A stretch of 64,000 bases of DNA from NCBI RefSeq assembly GCF_014842265.1, contig NZ_JACYVI010000005.1, positions 1 through 64,000 on the forward strand, in the 5' to 3' direction. The position numbers were made by a program, and so were the translations under genes. Shown piece by piece: positions 52,541-61,913 of the stretch; the first letter of the stretch is position 1, and every line of letters starts with the position of its first letter. The notes under the pieces were generated by a model, which ran no database searches, was not told the DNA's origin, and saw only the letters and a program-made list of their open reading frames with translations. Origin of the DNA: Pseudomonas sp. CFBP 13711 (lineage in GTDB: Bacteria > Pseudomonadota > Gammaproteobacteria > Pseudomonadales > Pseudomonadaceae).

Positions 52541-53941
52541 TCAGGCTTGCGTGGTATGCCCTCCGACGCCCATCGCCGCCTGACGCAGCGCTTCTGACCT
52601 TGTCGGATGGGGATGACAGGTCAGGGCGATGTCCTCGGCTGACGCGGCGAACTCCATAGCCACGCAATACTCCGCGATCATCTCGCTCACGCTTGGGCCG
52701 ACGAGGTGTACACCGAGAATCTCATCGGTTCGCTCATCCGCCAGCACTTTCGCGAAGCCGTCCGTTTCGTGATTGACCTTGGCGCGGCTGTTGGCGCTGA
52801 ACGGGAATTTGCCCACCTTGTAAGCGCGACCTTCCGCTTTCAATTGCTCTTCCGTTTTACCGACGCTGGCCAGCTCGGGCTGGGTGTAGATGACGTTGGG
52901 GATCAGGTTGTAATTCAACTCGCCTTTCTTGCCGACGATCCGCTCGACACACACGCCGGCTTCGTCCTCCGCCTTATGCGCAAGCATCGGGCCTGACGTC
53001 ACGTCGCCAATTACCCAGATGCCCTCCACCGCCGTGCGATGCCCCGTGTTGGGCAGGACGCCGCGCGTGTCCACTTCCAGTCCGACGGTTTCCAGGCCCA
53101 GCCCTTTCGTCACCGGGCGACGGCCGATGGACACCAGCACGTAGTCCGCTCCGATCTGCTCGGTTTCACCACCGGCGGCGGGTTCGACTGTCAGGGTGAC
53201 GCCGGTGTCCGCGGCGACGGCAGAGGTGACCTTCGAGCCGAGTTTGAACGCCATGCCCTGACGCGACAGCGAGCGGTGCAGCGTCTTGCCGGCCTCCAGG
53301 TCAGTGCCATGGGCCACATGGTCGAGAAATTCGACCACCGTCACCTTTGCCCCCAACCGGCGCCAGACCGAGCCCAGCTCAAGACCGATGACCCCCGCGC
53401 CGATCACCACCAGATGCTTCGGCACCTCGCTCAGCGACAGCGCCCCGGTGGAGTCGAGAATACGTTTGTTGTCGATGGTCACGCCGGGCAGGGGCGTTGG
53501 CTCGGAACCAGTGGCGATGATGATGTCTTTGGCCGTCAGCTCGGTCTCGGCACCTTCAGCGTCGGTGACGATGACCTTGCCGGGCCCTGCGAGACGGCCC
53601 CAGCCCTTGATCCAGTCGGCCTTGTATTTGCGAAACAGAAACTCGATGCCTTTGGTCAGGCCGGTCACGCTTTCGGCCTTTTGCGCCATCATCTGGGGCA
53701 GGTTCAGCGTCGGCGTGACCTCGATGCCGAGCTTCTTGAATTCCTCGCCCGTCGCCGCCTCATACAGCTCCGAGGCGTGAAGCAACGATTTGGAAGGAAT
53801 GCAGCCTACGTTGAGACATGTCCCGCCTAATGTTCCACGGCCTTCGATGCACGCCACTTTCAAGCCTTTCTGGCCCGCATGGATCGCCGCGTTGTAGCCG
53901 CCGGGGCCGCCACCGATGATGACAACGTCGTAGTGACTCAT
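52541..53941 (-). CDS. lpdA: Dihydrolipoyl dehydrogenase (Lpd3-like)
   Basis: FAD enzyme that reoxidises lipoyl groups of 2-oxoacid dehydrogenase complexes. FAD motif VIIGGGPGGYNAA, redox-active disulfide GGTCLNVGCIPSK, NAD site VIGAGVIGLELGSVW, and the C-terminal dimer-interface CHPHPTRSE with the catalytic His. 466 aa. AGGAG seven bases before the ATG fixes the start. It stands alone, not next to 2-oxoacid dehydrogenase genes, like the third lpd gene of other pseudomonads. Confidence 0.93.
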   Translation of the reverse strand: MSHYDVVIIGGGPGGYNAAIHAGQKGLKVACIEGRGTLGGTCLNVGCIPSKSLLHASELYEAATGEEFKKLGIEVTPTLNLPQMMAQKAESVTGLTKGIEFLFRKYKADWIKGWGRLAGPGKVIVTDAEGAETELTAKDIIIATGSEPTPLPGVTIDNKRILDSTGALSLSEVPKHLVVIGAGVIGLELGSVWRRLGAKVTVVEFLDHVAHGTDLEAGKTLHRSLSRQGMAFKLGSKVTSAVAADTGVTLTVEPAAGGETEQIGADYVLVSIGRRPVTKGLGLETVGLEVDTRGVLPNTGHRTAVEGIWVIGDVTSGPMLAHKAEDEAGVCVERIVGKKGELNYNLIPNVIYTQPELASVGKTEEQLKAEGRAYKVGKFPFSANSRAKVNHETDGFAKVLADERTDEILGVHLVGPSVSEMIAEYCVAMEFAASAEDIALTCHPHPTRSEALRQAAMGVGGHTTQA

Positions 53942-54252
53942 GAACGTACTCCTTGAGGAATCCAGCAATGGAGGGAAGCGTAGCCGCGTCTGGACAAATG
54001 TCGCGCGTCACTTGGCGGCTTAAATGATGGATGTAATATTTCTCCCGGAAGCGCTTCAAAGTCAAGTGAGCGAGTTTGGTCACTGCCTCGCGGGAAGTGT
54101 GCAGGACCAGCTTTAGCCGGGTAGGCGCCTTCCCGTCTGTGCAGTGACTAAACTCGATACGACGGCAGGCGATATCTACCTGTCTGCTGGCTGTCTGACC
54201 CCGTATCTCGCGTTACGCAAACGAATAATCAGACGAAAATTTCACGACTTCT
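53942..54252. other. Intergenic region between lpd and the SPFH operon
   Basis: About 310 bases upstream of the Zur-box-like palindrome. It contains the leftward lpd promoter at its left edge. No coding support on either strand. Confidence 0.4.
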
Positions 54253-54265
54253 GTTATATCGTAAC
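54253..54265. promoter_or_regulatory. Zur-box-like palindrome
   Basis: GTTATATCGTAAC, with GTTA and TAAC arms in an A/T-rich centre, 98 bases before the first SPFH gene. It resembles proteobacterial Zur sites (GTTATA-type palindromes). The hmtA operon of P. aeruginosa is known to respond to zinc limitation through Zur, which supports the assignment. Confidence 0.6.
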
Positions 54266-54362
54266 GCCCTGTGTCAGCGTCACTTGTGCCGCGTAATTGC
54301 AACGCCGGTGGGTGGGCGGGAAGGGTGATGAATGGCGGCGTTAAACGGGCTTTGGAGTTGCA

Positions 54363-56330
54363 ATGCGGGTTGATCTGGATGATGAGGGCGTTGCACCGGC
54401 GAGCCTGCCGCGATTTCAGCAGGCGGCTGTTCAATCGAGACGTCTTTCACGGCTGACGTACCTGACAGGGGCGATGGGCGTCATCGGCTTGGTGGTGTCG
54501 CTTTTCGTCGACCTCTTTTCCCCCAACTCGCTGTGGACGGCGGTGCTGACGAACAGCGCCGCCAGCCTGCTTGTGCTGGCGGCGGCGTTGCAGTCGGCCC
54601 ACGTGGTCAGCCAATGGCGCGTCGGCGTCATCTCACCGCCTGAGTCGATTCGAACAGACGAAGAAGCGCTGCTTCACAGCGAAGAGCAGGGCTGGTACGA
54701 CCGCGTGCTCGGACGCATCAGCGGCGCCGGCACTTCATTGGTCGGCCAAGTCGGATTGCCAGTGTTTTGGTTGGCCGGCTGGGCGTTGCTGTCGCTGATC
54801 AGCATTGGCCTGATCTGGAACCTTGCGCTGTCGGGCAGCAATGTCGGCCTCGTCGGTAACGCGGTCGGCGGTTTGCTCCTGTTGATCGGTTTTGCGCTGC
54901 TGGTGCTGGAGCGGCAATTCAGCAACGAGTCCGAGGCCAGTTGGCCTGAAGCCGAGCAGTTGGCGCAGATGACCAAGGTCGCCATCGGTACGCTACTGGT
55001 CACGGCGTTCTGCCTGTTTTTCTCCTCCGTTGACCGCGTATGGCCCGCCCGGCTCGCAGTGTTGATCGGACTCTTGCCAGGGCTGGTTGCTGTTGAGTTG
55101 CTCACCCGCGCGTTGCTGTCCGTTTTTAGTCCACGCAATGAACGCCTTGAGCCGCGCTTGATCGCCACCAGCTTTGTCGCCGGTCTGCTGCGCTGGCCGC
55201 CGCGCCCGCTGCTGGCGTTGCAAAACGAGTTGCACAACCGCTTCGGCATCGACCTGCGTCAGATCTGGGCGTTTACCTACATGCGCCGCGCCTTTCTGCC
55301 GGTGCTGGTGGTCATCGTCGGCCTCGGCTGGTTGCTGAGCGGTGTTCACGAAATCCCCATGCAGGGTCGCGGCATTTACGAGCGCTTCGGCAAGCCGGTT
55401 GAAGTCCTGGAGCCGGGTCTGCATGCCGGTTTGCCTTGGCCTTTCGGAACGGTGCTGGCGGTGGAAAATGGCGTGGTCCACGAGCTGGCGACCAGCGTCT
55501 CAGAGGGAGCCGGTGCCGAGCAGACCCTTGACCCTGCCGAAGGTCCGCCACCCGCCATCGCCAACCGTCTGTGGGACGCCACGCACATCAACGACAAGTC
55601 GCAAGTGATCGCCAGTGGCTCGGGAGACAAGCAAAGCTTTCAGATCGTCAACATGGACGTGCGCTTTGTGTATCGCATCGGTTTAACGGACGAGGCCGCA
55701 CTGGCCGCGACCTATAACAGCGCCGACATTCCCAGCCTGATTCGCAGCACCGCCAGCCGCGTGCTGGTGCATGACTTTGCCTCGCGCACCCTCGACGAAT
55801 TGCTGGGTGAGCAGCGCAACGATCTGGCGGCCGACATCGGCGACGCCGTGCAGCGCGACCTGAAAAAACTCGACAGCGGCGTGGAAATTCTCGCGACCGT
55901 GGTCGAGTCGATTCATCCGCCAGCCGGGGCGGCCAACGCCTATCACGCTGTCCAGGCCGCGCAGATCAGCGCTCAGGCGTTGATTGCCCGGGAACGTGGC
56001 GCGGCGGCCGATCAGGCCAATGTGGCGCAGCTGCACGCCAGCATGGCCCACGATCAGGCGGCGGCGACCTCGCGGGAAGTCATGGCCACGGCGCAAGGGG
56101 CGGATTTGCGCTTCAGCGCTGAACAGCAGGGCTACGCCAAGGCGGGCCAGGCATTCCTGCTCGAGCAGTACCTCAGTCAGCTGACCCAGGGGCTGACCCA
56201 CGCCAAGTTGCTGGTGCTGGATCATCGGCTCGGCGGCACCAGCGCGCCGACCATTGATTTGCGATCTTTTACCCTCCCGGTCGACCCCGCAGCGTCGACC
56301 CAATCAGCTGACCAGCCCTCGGCTGAATAA
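54363..56330 (+). CDS. HflK-like SPFH membrane protein with extra N-terminal helices
   Basis: First of three SPFH (band-7/prohibitin) proteins in this operon. Residues 30-230 hold several membrane helices not found in normal HflK; another helix (FLPVLVVIVGLGWLLSGV, about 318) precedes the SPFH domain (EIPMQGRGIYERFGKPVEVLEPGLHAGLPWPFG, then SFQIVNMDVRFVYRIG). A coiled-coil tail rich in Ala, Gln and Glu follows. 655 aa. It is not the housekeeping HflKC, which sits with hfq-hflX. It probably forms a membrane scaffold with the next two proteins around the metal ATPase. Confidence 0.82.
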   Translation: MRVDLDDEGVAPASLPRFQQAAVQSRRLSRLTYLTGAMGVIGLVVSLFVDLFSPNSLWTAVLTNSAASLLVLAAALQSAHVVSQWRVGVISPPESIRTDEEALLHSEEQGWYDRVLGRISGAGTSLVGQVGLPVFWLAGWALLSLISIGLIWNLALSGSNVGLVGNAVGGLLLLIGFALLVLERQFSNESEASWPEAEQLAQMTKVAIGTLLVTAFCLFFSSVDRVWPARLAVLIGLLPGLVAVELLTRALLSVFSPRNERLEPRLIATSFVAGLLRWPPRPLLALQNELHNRFGIDLRQIWAFTYMRRAFLPVLVVIVGLGWLLSGVHEIPMQGRGIYERFGKPVEVLEPGLHAGLPWPFGTVLAVENGVVHELATSVSEGAGAEQTLDPAEGPPPAIANRLWDATHINDKSQVIASGSGDKQSFQIVNMDVRFVYRIGLTDEAALAATYNSADIPSLIRSTASRVLVHDFASRTLDELLGEQRNDLAADIGDAVQRDLKKLDSGVEILATVVESIHPPAGAANAYHAVQAAQISAQALIARERGAAADQANVAQLHASMAHDQAAATSREVMATAQGADLRFSAEQQGYAKAGQAFLLEQYLSQLTQGLTHAKLLVLDHRLGGTSAPTIDLRSFTLPVDPAASTQSADQPSAE

Positions 56331-56341
56331 GGAGTCTTCCC

Positions 56342-57382
56342 TTGAGTCTGTTTCATTCCCACGATCATCACGACCATTCTGGCCACGACCACAGCGGTCA
56401 CGGTCATGGCGGCCATCATCACGGTCATCACCATGGCGAAGCCTCCGGCCCGGCCGTATTTCCGTGGCGTCGTGCTGCGCTGGCGGCAGTGCTGATTGCC
56501 TTCGCGGTCGCGGCGGCGAGTCTGGTGCAGGTGCGCTCCGGCGAGGCGACGGTCATCACGCGCTTCGGCAATCCGGCGCGAGTGCTGCTCGATCCCGGCC
56601 TGAGCTGGCGCTGGCCGGCGCCATTCGAAGCAGCGATCCCCGTCGACCTGCGTTTGCGCACCACCTCAAGTGGCTTGCAGGACGTCGGTACCCGTGACGG
56701 CCTGCGCATCATCGTTCAGGCGTACGTGGCCTGGCAGGTGCAGGGCGATCCGGACAACGTGAAGCGCTTCATGCGCGCCGTGCAAAACCAGCCGGACGAA
56801 GCAGCCCGGCAGATCCGCACCTTCGTCGGCTCGGCACTGGAGACCACCGCCGCCAGCTTCGATCTGTCGAGCCTGATCAACACCGACGCCAATCAGGTGC
56901 GCATCGCCGATTTCGAAAACCAGCTGCGTCAGCAGATCGACAAGCAACTGCTGACCACTTACGGCGTTCGCGTCCTGCAAGTGGGGGTTGAGCGTCTGAC
57001 GCTGCCGTCGGTGACACTCAACGCGACGGTCGACCGGATGCGCGCCGAGCGTGAGACGATTGCCACCGAGCGCACAGCCATCGGCAAGCGCGAGGCCGCG
57101 CAGATCCGCTCCGCCGCCGAACGCGATGCGCGGATTGTCGAGGCCGACGCCACCGTGAAAGCCGCCGACATCGAAGCGCAATCCCGCGTTGAAGCGGCGC
57201 AGATTTACGGCCGCGCCTATGCCGGTTCGCCCCAGCTGTACAACTTGCTGCGCTCGCTGGACACCCTCGGCACCGTGGTGGGGCCGAGCACAAAACTGAT
57301 TCTGCGCACCGATGCCGCACCGTTCCGGGTGCTCGTCGATGGCCCGCCGACCCTGGATGGCAAGGCTGGAACGCAGCCATGA
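56342..57382 (+). CDS. His-rich HflC-like SPFH protein
   Basis: Starts with a TTG codon preceded by AGGAG; the first ~35 residues are extremely His-rich (HSHDHHDHSGHDHSGH and onwards), a probable zinc-binding tail facing the cytosol. One membrane helix (about 40-60) and an SPFH domain follow (VRSGEATVITRFGNPARVLLDPGLSWRWP), then a long coiled coil. 346 aa. The gene ends with an ATGA overlap into the next SPFH gene. The His tail is consistent with a role in metal delivery or sensing alongside the HmtA-like ATPase. Confidence 0.83.
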   Translation: MSLFHSHDHHDHSGHDHSGHGHGGHHHGHHHGEASGPAVFPWRRAALAAVLIAFAVAAASLVQVRSGEATVITRFGNPARVLLDPGLSWRWPAPFEAAIPVDLRLRTTSSGLQDVGTRDGLRIIVQAYVAWQVQGDPDNVKRFMRAVQNQPDEAARQIRTFVGSALETTAASFDLSSLINTDANQVRIADFENQLRQQIDKQLLTTYGVRVLQVGVERLTLPSVTLNATVDRMRAERETIATERTAIGKREAAQIRSAAERDARIVEADATVKAADIEAQSRVEAAQIYGRAYAGSPQLYNLLRSLDTLGTVVGPSTKLILRTDAAPFRVLVDGPPTLDGKAGTQP

Positions 57383-58446
57383 CCGAGCACGATGCTGCGC
57401 ACATCGAGCGGCCGGTGGTGAACAGCCCTTGGCTGCAGGCCAGTCGCCTGGCGTTTCTGGGGCTGTACGTCGTGACACTGATGGCGGCGCTCGGCTGGGC
57501 TGTCTCCAATGTGCGGGAAATCGATCCACAGAACCGTGCGGTGGTGTTTCGGTTTGGCGAGTTGGACCGTGTGCAGAACGCCGGCTTGCTGCTGGCCTGG
57601 CCGCAACCGTTCGAGCAGGTGGTGCTGCTGCCTTCCGCTGATCGCGTGATCGAGCGGCACGTCGAAACGCTGTTGCGCTCACCCACTGCGTTGGCGGCCG
57701 ACAAGATCACCAGCTTCGCGACGCCGATGAGCGACGCGCTGGCAGGGTCAGGCTATCTGCTCACGGGCGACGCCGGCGTCGTACAACTCGACGTGACGGC
57801 GTACTACAAAGTGACGGACCCACGGGAGTTCGTGCTGCAAGGCGAGCACGTGCTACCGGCGCTGGATCGTCTGGTCAATCGCAGCGCCGTCAGCCTCACC
57901 GCAGCGCGGGACCTGGACACCATTCTAGTGGCGCGTCCCGAACTGGTGGGCTCCGACAGCCAGTCTGCCGAGCGTCGCGAACGCCTGCGTGGCGATCTGG
58001 TGCAGGGCATTAATACGCGGCTCGGCGAGCTGACGGCCACCGGCGTCGGTTTGGGCGTCGAGGTGGTACGGGTCGACGTGCAGTCCAGTTTGCCGGCGGC
58101 AGCGGTGAATGCGTTCAACGCGGTGCTGACTGCGAGTCAGCAAGCCGATCAGGCCGTGGCGAACGCGCGGACGGATGCGGAAAAACTCAACCAGACCGCC
58201 AATCAGCAGGCTGACCGTACCCTGCAGGTCGCCCATGCCCAGGCGTCCGAACGGCTGGCCAAGGCGCAGACCGACACCGCCGCGGTGACCGGCCTGGCGA
58301 TGTCGATCCAGAACAAGAGCGATCCCGGATTGCTGCTGCGTATCTACCGCGAGCGGGTGCCTGCCATCCTGAGACAGGCGGGTTCAGTGACCACGGTCGA
58401 TCCCCGCGACGATTCCCGCCTGATCATCCAGGGAGCTGACAAATGA
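57379..58446 (+). CDS. HflC-like SPFH protein
   Basis: Third SPFH protein of the operon: one N-terminal membrane helix (LAFLGLYVVTLMAALGWAV, about 29-47), SPFH domain (NRAVVFRFGELDRVQNAGLLLAWPQPFEQVVLLP) and a C-terminal coiled coil rich in Ala and Gln. 355 aa, without the His tail of its neighbour. It overlaps both neighbouring genes by four bases. Confidence 0.83.
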   Translation: MTEHDAAHIERPVVNSPWLQASRLAFLGLYVVTLMAALGWAVSNVREIDPQNRAVVFRFGELDRVQNAGLLLAWPQPFEQVVLLPSADRVIERHVETLLRSPTALAADKITSFATPMSDALAGSGYLLTGDAGVVQLDVTAYYKVTDPREFVLQGEHVLPALDRLVNRSAVSLTAARDLDTILVARPELVGSDSQSAERRERLRGDLVQGINTRLGELTATGVGLGVEVVRVDVQSSLPAAAVNAFNAVLTASQQADQAVANARTDAEKLNQTANQQADRTLQVAHAQASERLAKAQTDTAAVTGLAMSIQNKSDPGLLLRIYRERVPAILRQAGSVTTVDPRDDSRLIIQGADK

Positions 58447-60398
58447 GTGGCGAAGCCGTGCATAACCATTCCCACGATCCTTCTCACACGCATGCCGCGC
58501 CAGTCGCGGCCGGCAGCATGCTCACCAGCCGCGAACAGCGCAGCGCAGCCCGTCAGTTGACGCTGGCGATGCTTGCCCTGGGCTTGCTTGCATTGGGGCT
58601 GGTCTGGCGATTCTTCTCGCCCGAGCAAGTCGGCGTCAGCCAATTGCTGCTGGGCGCCGCCTCGCTGTTGGTGGCCATCCCGGTGGTCAGCGCCGGCTGG
58701 CACAGCCTGCGTTATCCCAGCCTGCACGGCATTACCGATCAACTGATTGCCCTGGCCATGCTCGGCGCCTGGGCGACGGGCGATCTGATGACCGCCGCGT
58801 TGCTGCCGATCATCATGATCTTCGGCCACGTGCTGGAGGAGCGCAGCGTGATTGGCTCCCAGGAAGCCATTCAGGCATTGGGCCGTCTGACCCGCAGCCA
58901 CGCCCGGCTGATCGACAAGGATGGCGTGATCCGCGAAGTCGACAACGGGACGCTGGTGGCAGGTGATCGCGTCGAAGTGCGCGCTGGCGACCGCGTACCG
59001 GCTGACGGCTTGGTGATCTCGGGGCAGGCCAGCCTCGACACGGCGCCCATTACCGGCGAGTCCGTCCCGCTTGAAGCGCGCGCAGGTATGGAAGTCTTTG
59101 GCGGCGCGATCAATCTCGACGGTCTGCTGCGTATCGAAGTGACGCGTATCGGCAACGAGTCGACCCTGGGCAAAGTCATCGCGCTGATGCAAAGCGCCGA
59201 ACGCTCCAAACCGCCCATCACCCGACTGCTGGAAAAGTACGCCGGCAGCTACATGGTGCTGGTGCTGCTGATTGCGGCCGTGACCTGGTTCATCACTAAT
59301 AACGCCCAGGCCATGCTGGCCGTGTTGGTGGCTGCGTGTCCCTGCGCGTTGGTGCTGTCGGCGCCGGCGACCGCCATCGCCGGTATTGCAGTCGCCGCGC
59401 GCCACGGCATTCTGATCCGCAGTTCGGCCTTTCTTGAAGAGCTGGCTGACCTCACTTCGCTGGTTGTCGACAAGACCGGCACACTGACTTATGGGAGTTT
59501 GCGCTTGCAGTCGGTTCAGGCCGAGGAGGGCGCGGGTGACGACGTCATTGCGCTGGCGGCAAGCCTGGGTTCGGCGAGCAGCCACCCGGTCAGTCGCGCG
59601 CTGGCGACGTTGGTCGGCAAGGATCATCTGCTTGCTCTGGACGACATTCGGGAGCGCCAGGGGCTGGGCGTCGTTGCACAGACCGCCCGGGGTGAAGCGG
59701 CGTTAGGGCGGCCTGAGCTGTTCGCGCAGTTGGGCATCGCGACGTCGCCGGTTCCCGACCACGATGGCCCGATTGCCGGGCTCGCGGTAAACGGGCACTT
59801 TCTGGCCTGGCTGCTGCTGGCGGACAGCCTCAAGCCCGAGGCTCGTCAGGCGTTGAGTGAGCTGCGCGAGCTGGGCCTGGGCCGGCAGTTGCTGCTGACC
59901 GGTGATCGCCAGAGTGTCGCCGACAGCCTGGGCCACGAGGTCGGCATCAGTGATATCCACGCCCAGGCGTTGCCCGAGGACAAGCTCAATCGGGTCATGA
60001 GCGAAATCAAAAAAGGCTTTCGCCCGATGGTCGTCGGCGATGGCATCAACGACTCCCTGGCGCTAAAGGCCGGCGTTGTCGGCGTCGCGATGGGGGCGGG
60101 CGGGGCGGACATCGCGTTGGCCTCCGCCGACATCGTCTTGATCGGCAGTGACCTGCGCCGCCTGGGCACCTGTGTGCGGTTGAGCCGCCAGTGCCGCCAC
60201 ACCTTGCAGGTGAACGTGATCATCGGACTCGGCTGGACGCTGGCCATTGTCGCCATGGCGGCTTTCGGCGTGCTGGGCGCGGCAGGCGCCATGATCGCTG
60301 CGGTCTTGCATAACCTCAGCACGCTGCTGGTACTGGGCAACGCCGGGCGGCTGCTGCGTTTTCACGAGCCCATCGCGAAGTTTCACAATCCCTCCTGA
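58443..60398 (+). CDS. hmtA: P1B-type heavy-metal ATPase, HmtA-like importer
   Basis: Metal-transporting P-type ATPase: TGES (actuator), CPC in the membrane helix ACPCALVLS, phosphorylation site DKTGTLT, SSHPVSRAL nucleotide motif and GDGINDS hinge. The N-terminus has a short His-rich stretch (HNHSHDPSHTH) instead of an HMA metal-binding domain. 651 aa. The gene order (SPFH proteins then ATPase) matches the P. aeruginosa hmtA locus, whose ATPase takes up zinc and copper; direction of transport here is inferred from that and from the Zur-like box. A hairpin terminator follows. Confidence 0.8.
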   Translation: MSGEAVHNHSHDPSHTHAAPVAAGSMLTSREQRSAARQLTLAMLALGLLALGLVWRFFSPEQVGVSQLLLGAASLLVAIPVVSAGWHSLRYPSLHGITDQLIALAMLGAWATGDLMTAALLPIIMIFGHVLEERSVIGSQEAIQALGRLTRSHARLIDKDGVIREVDNGTLVAGDRVEVRAGDRVPADGLVISGQASLDTAPITGESVPLEARAGMEVFGGAINLDGLLRIEVTRIGNESTLGKVIALMQSAERSKPPITRLLEKYAGSYMVLVLLIAAVTWFITNNAQAMLAVLVAACPCALVLSAPATAIAGIAVAARHGILIRSSAFLEELADLTSLVVDKTGTLTYGSLRLQSVQAEEGAGDDVIALAASLGSASSHPVSRALATLVGKDHLLALDDIRERQGLGVVAQTARGEAALGRPELFAQLGIATSPVPDHDGPIAGLAVNGHFLAWLLLADSLKPEARQALSELRELGLGRQLLLTGDRQSVADSLGHEVGISDIHAQALPEDKLNRVMSEIKKGFRPMVVGDGINDSLALKAGVVGVAMGAGGADIALASADIVLIGSDLRRLGTCVRLSRQCRHTLQVNVIIGLGWTLAIVAMAAFGVLGAAGAMIAAVLHNLSTLLVLGNAGRLLRFHEPIAKFHNPS

Positions 60399-60407
60399 GC
60401 CAGATTC

Positions 60408-60434
60408 CCCGGCGCTTGTACCGAAAGCGCCGGG
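60408..60434 (+). terminator. Terminator hairpin after hmtA-like gene
   Basis: CCCGGCGCTT, short loop, AAGCGCCGGG: a ten-base-pair GC-rich stem ten bases beyond the ATPase stop, followed by TTAG. It probably ends the SPFH-hmtA transcript. Confidence 0.7.
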
Positions 60435-60677
60435 TTAGAGGCTCCCACTAAGTATTAAAATTCGCTTGAGCTTTGAAGAACTCTGTTACAAATTAACTCC
60501 AGTCTCGTTTCGGGGTGCTCCATTTACAGGCGACACACTGGCTCGAATTCTGGGGGCACAGCGTCGTACCCGTTGTAGGTTCGTCGTCGTTCAAACCAGC
60601 CAATCGCCTGACGGCTCCTGATCTGGAGCCGGTTATGGACTACCCTTTTCCATGTAGCTGGATCAGGGGGATTTCAT
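60435..60677 (+). promoter_or_regulatory. Leader region of cfa gene
   Basis: Contains an A/T-rich promoter-like stretch (60450-60500) and a hairpin GGCTCC-TGATCT-GGAGCC near 60613-60630, then a strong ribosome site (AGGGGG) seven bases before the ATG. In other pseudomonads cfaB is RpoS-dependent and its mRNA is tuned after transcription, so the long leader may matter; the exact promoter cannot be set by eye. Confidence 0.4.
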
Positions 60678-61862
60678 ATGCTCGCGCAACTTCCACCGGC
60701 GTTACAGAACCTTCATCTGCCGTTGCGTCTCAAGCTCTGGGACGGCAACGAGCTTGATTTGGGCAGTGATCCCCGCGTCACGATCGTGGTCAAGGACCCG
60801 TCCCTCGTTTCCGATTTCACCCACCCTAGTCTTGGCCTCCTTGGCAGCGCCTTCGTTGAAGGCCGGCTTGAGCTGGAAGGCTCGATCAGCGAAGTGGTCC
60901 GGGTGTGCGACGAGCTGACCAAGGCACTGGTGGATGAGGACGACGACAATCTCCCTGTGCGCACCGAGCACGACAAGGCCACCGATGCTGCGTCGATCTC
61001 CTACCACTACGACCTCTCCAATGACTTCTATCGCCTGTGGCTGGACCGGGAGATGGTCTACTCCTGCGCGTATTTCAAGACCGGCAACGAGACGCTCGAT
61101 CAGGCCCAACAGGACAAGTTTCACCACCTGTGCCGCAAGCTGCGCCTTAAACCCGGGGAATACCTGCTCGATGTCGGCTGTGGCTGGGGAGGGCTTTCCC
61201 GCTTTGCCGCGAGTGAATACGGCGTCAAGGTGTTCGGCATCACGTTGAGCCGCGAGCAATTGGCGCTGGCCCGGGAGCGGGTGCGCGCAGACGGTCTGCA
61301 GGATCGTGTCGAATTGCAGCTGCTCGATTACCGGGATCTGCCCAAGGACGGCCGCTTCGACAAGGTCGTCAGCGTCGGCATGTTCGAGCATGTCGGCCAC
61401 GCCAATCTCGAGCTTTACGCAAAATGCCTGTTCGACGCAGTGAAGGAGGGCGGTCTGGTGATGAACCACGGCATTACCGCCAAGCACACCGACGGGCGTC
61501 CTGTCGGGCGCGGCGCGGGTGACTTTATTGATCGCTATGTGTTTCCCAATGGTGAACTGCCGCACCTGTCGATGATCACCGGGTTCATCAGCGAGGCGGG
61601 TCTGGAAGTGGTCGATGTGGAAAGTCTGCGCCTGCACTACGCCAAGACGCTCGAACACTGGAGCGCCCGTCTGGAAGAGAAACTCGACGTCGCCGCGGCT
61701 ATGGTGCCGGAGCAGGCGCTAAGGATCTTTCGGTTGTATCTGGCCGGCTGTGCCTATGCGTTTTCCAAGGGCTGGATCAACCTGCACCAGATATTGGCGG
61801 TGAAGCCGTATGCAGACGGCAGCCATCATTTGCCGCTGACGCGGGATGATTTGTACCGGTGA
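60678..61862 (+). CDS. cfa: Cyclopropane-fatty-acyl-phospholipid synthase
   Basis: S-adenosylmethionine-dependent enzyme that converts membrane cis-unsaturated acyl chains to cyclopropane chains in stationary phase. SAM motif LLDVGCGWGGLSRFAASEYG, substrate-region motif SYHYDLSNDFYRLWLD, and MVYSCAYF are all present. 394 aa, the size of P. putida CfaB. It stands alone and ends at a hairpin shared with the convergent cls gene. Confidence 0.93.
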   Translation: MLAQLPPALQNLHLPLRLKLWDGNELDLGSDPRVTIVVKDPSLVSDFTHPSLGLLGSAFVEGRLELEGSISEVVRVCDELTKALVDEDDDNLPVRTEHDKATDAASISYHYDLSNDFYRLWLDREMVYSCAYFKTGNETLDQAQQDKFHHLCRKLRLKPGEYLLDVGCGWGGLSRFAASEYGVKVFGITLSREQLALARERVRADGLQDRVELQLLDYRDLPKDGRFDKVVSVGMFEHVGHANLELYAKCLFDAVKEGGLVMNHGITAKHTDGRPVGRGAGDFIDRYVFPNGELPHLSMITGFISEAGLEVVDVESLRLHYAKTLEHWSARLEEKLDVAAAMVPEQALRIFRLYLAGCAYAFSKGWINLHQILAVKPYADGSHHLPLTRDDLYR

Positions 61863-61869
61863 GTGCCCC

Positions 61870-61904
61870 AAGCCTGTGGGAGTCAGCTGACTTCCACAGG
61901 CCTT
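61870..61904. terminator. Bidirectional hairpin between cfa and cls
   Basis: AAGCCTGTGGGAGTCA...TGACTTCCACAGGCCTT, a stem of about 16 base pairs with one or two mismatches in the gap between convergent genes. The T-tracts are short but present at both ends. Confidence 0.7.
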
Positions 61905-61913
61905 CAATACCAC

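Noticed and set aside
53039..53830. Rightward open frame of 263 codons opposite lpd
   Set aside because: Antisense shadow of the dihydrolipoyl dehydrogenase gene.
58344..59627. Leftward open frame of 427 codons opposite the metal ATPase
   Set aside because: Composition is Gln/Arg/His-rich nonsense typical of antisense frames; all P-type ATPase motifs lie on the plus strand.
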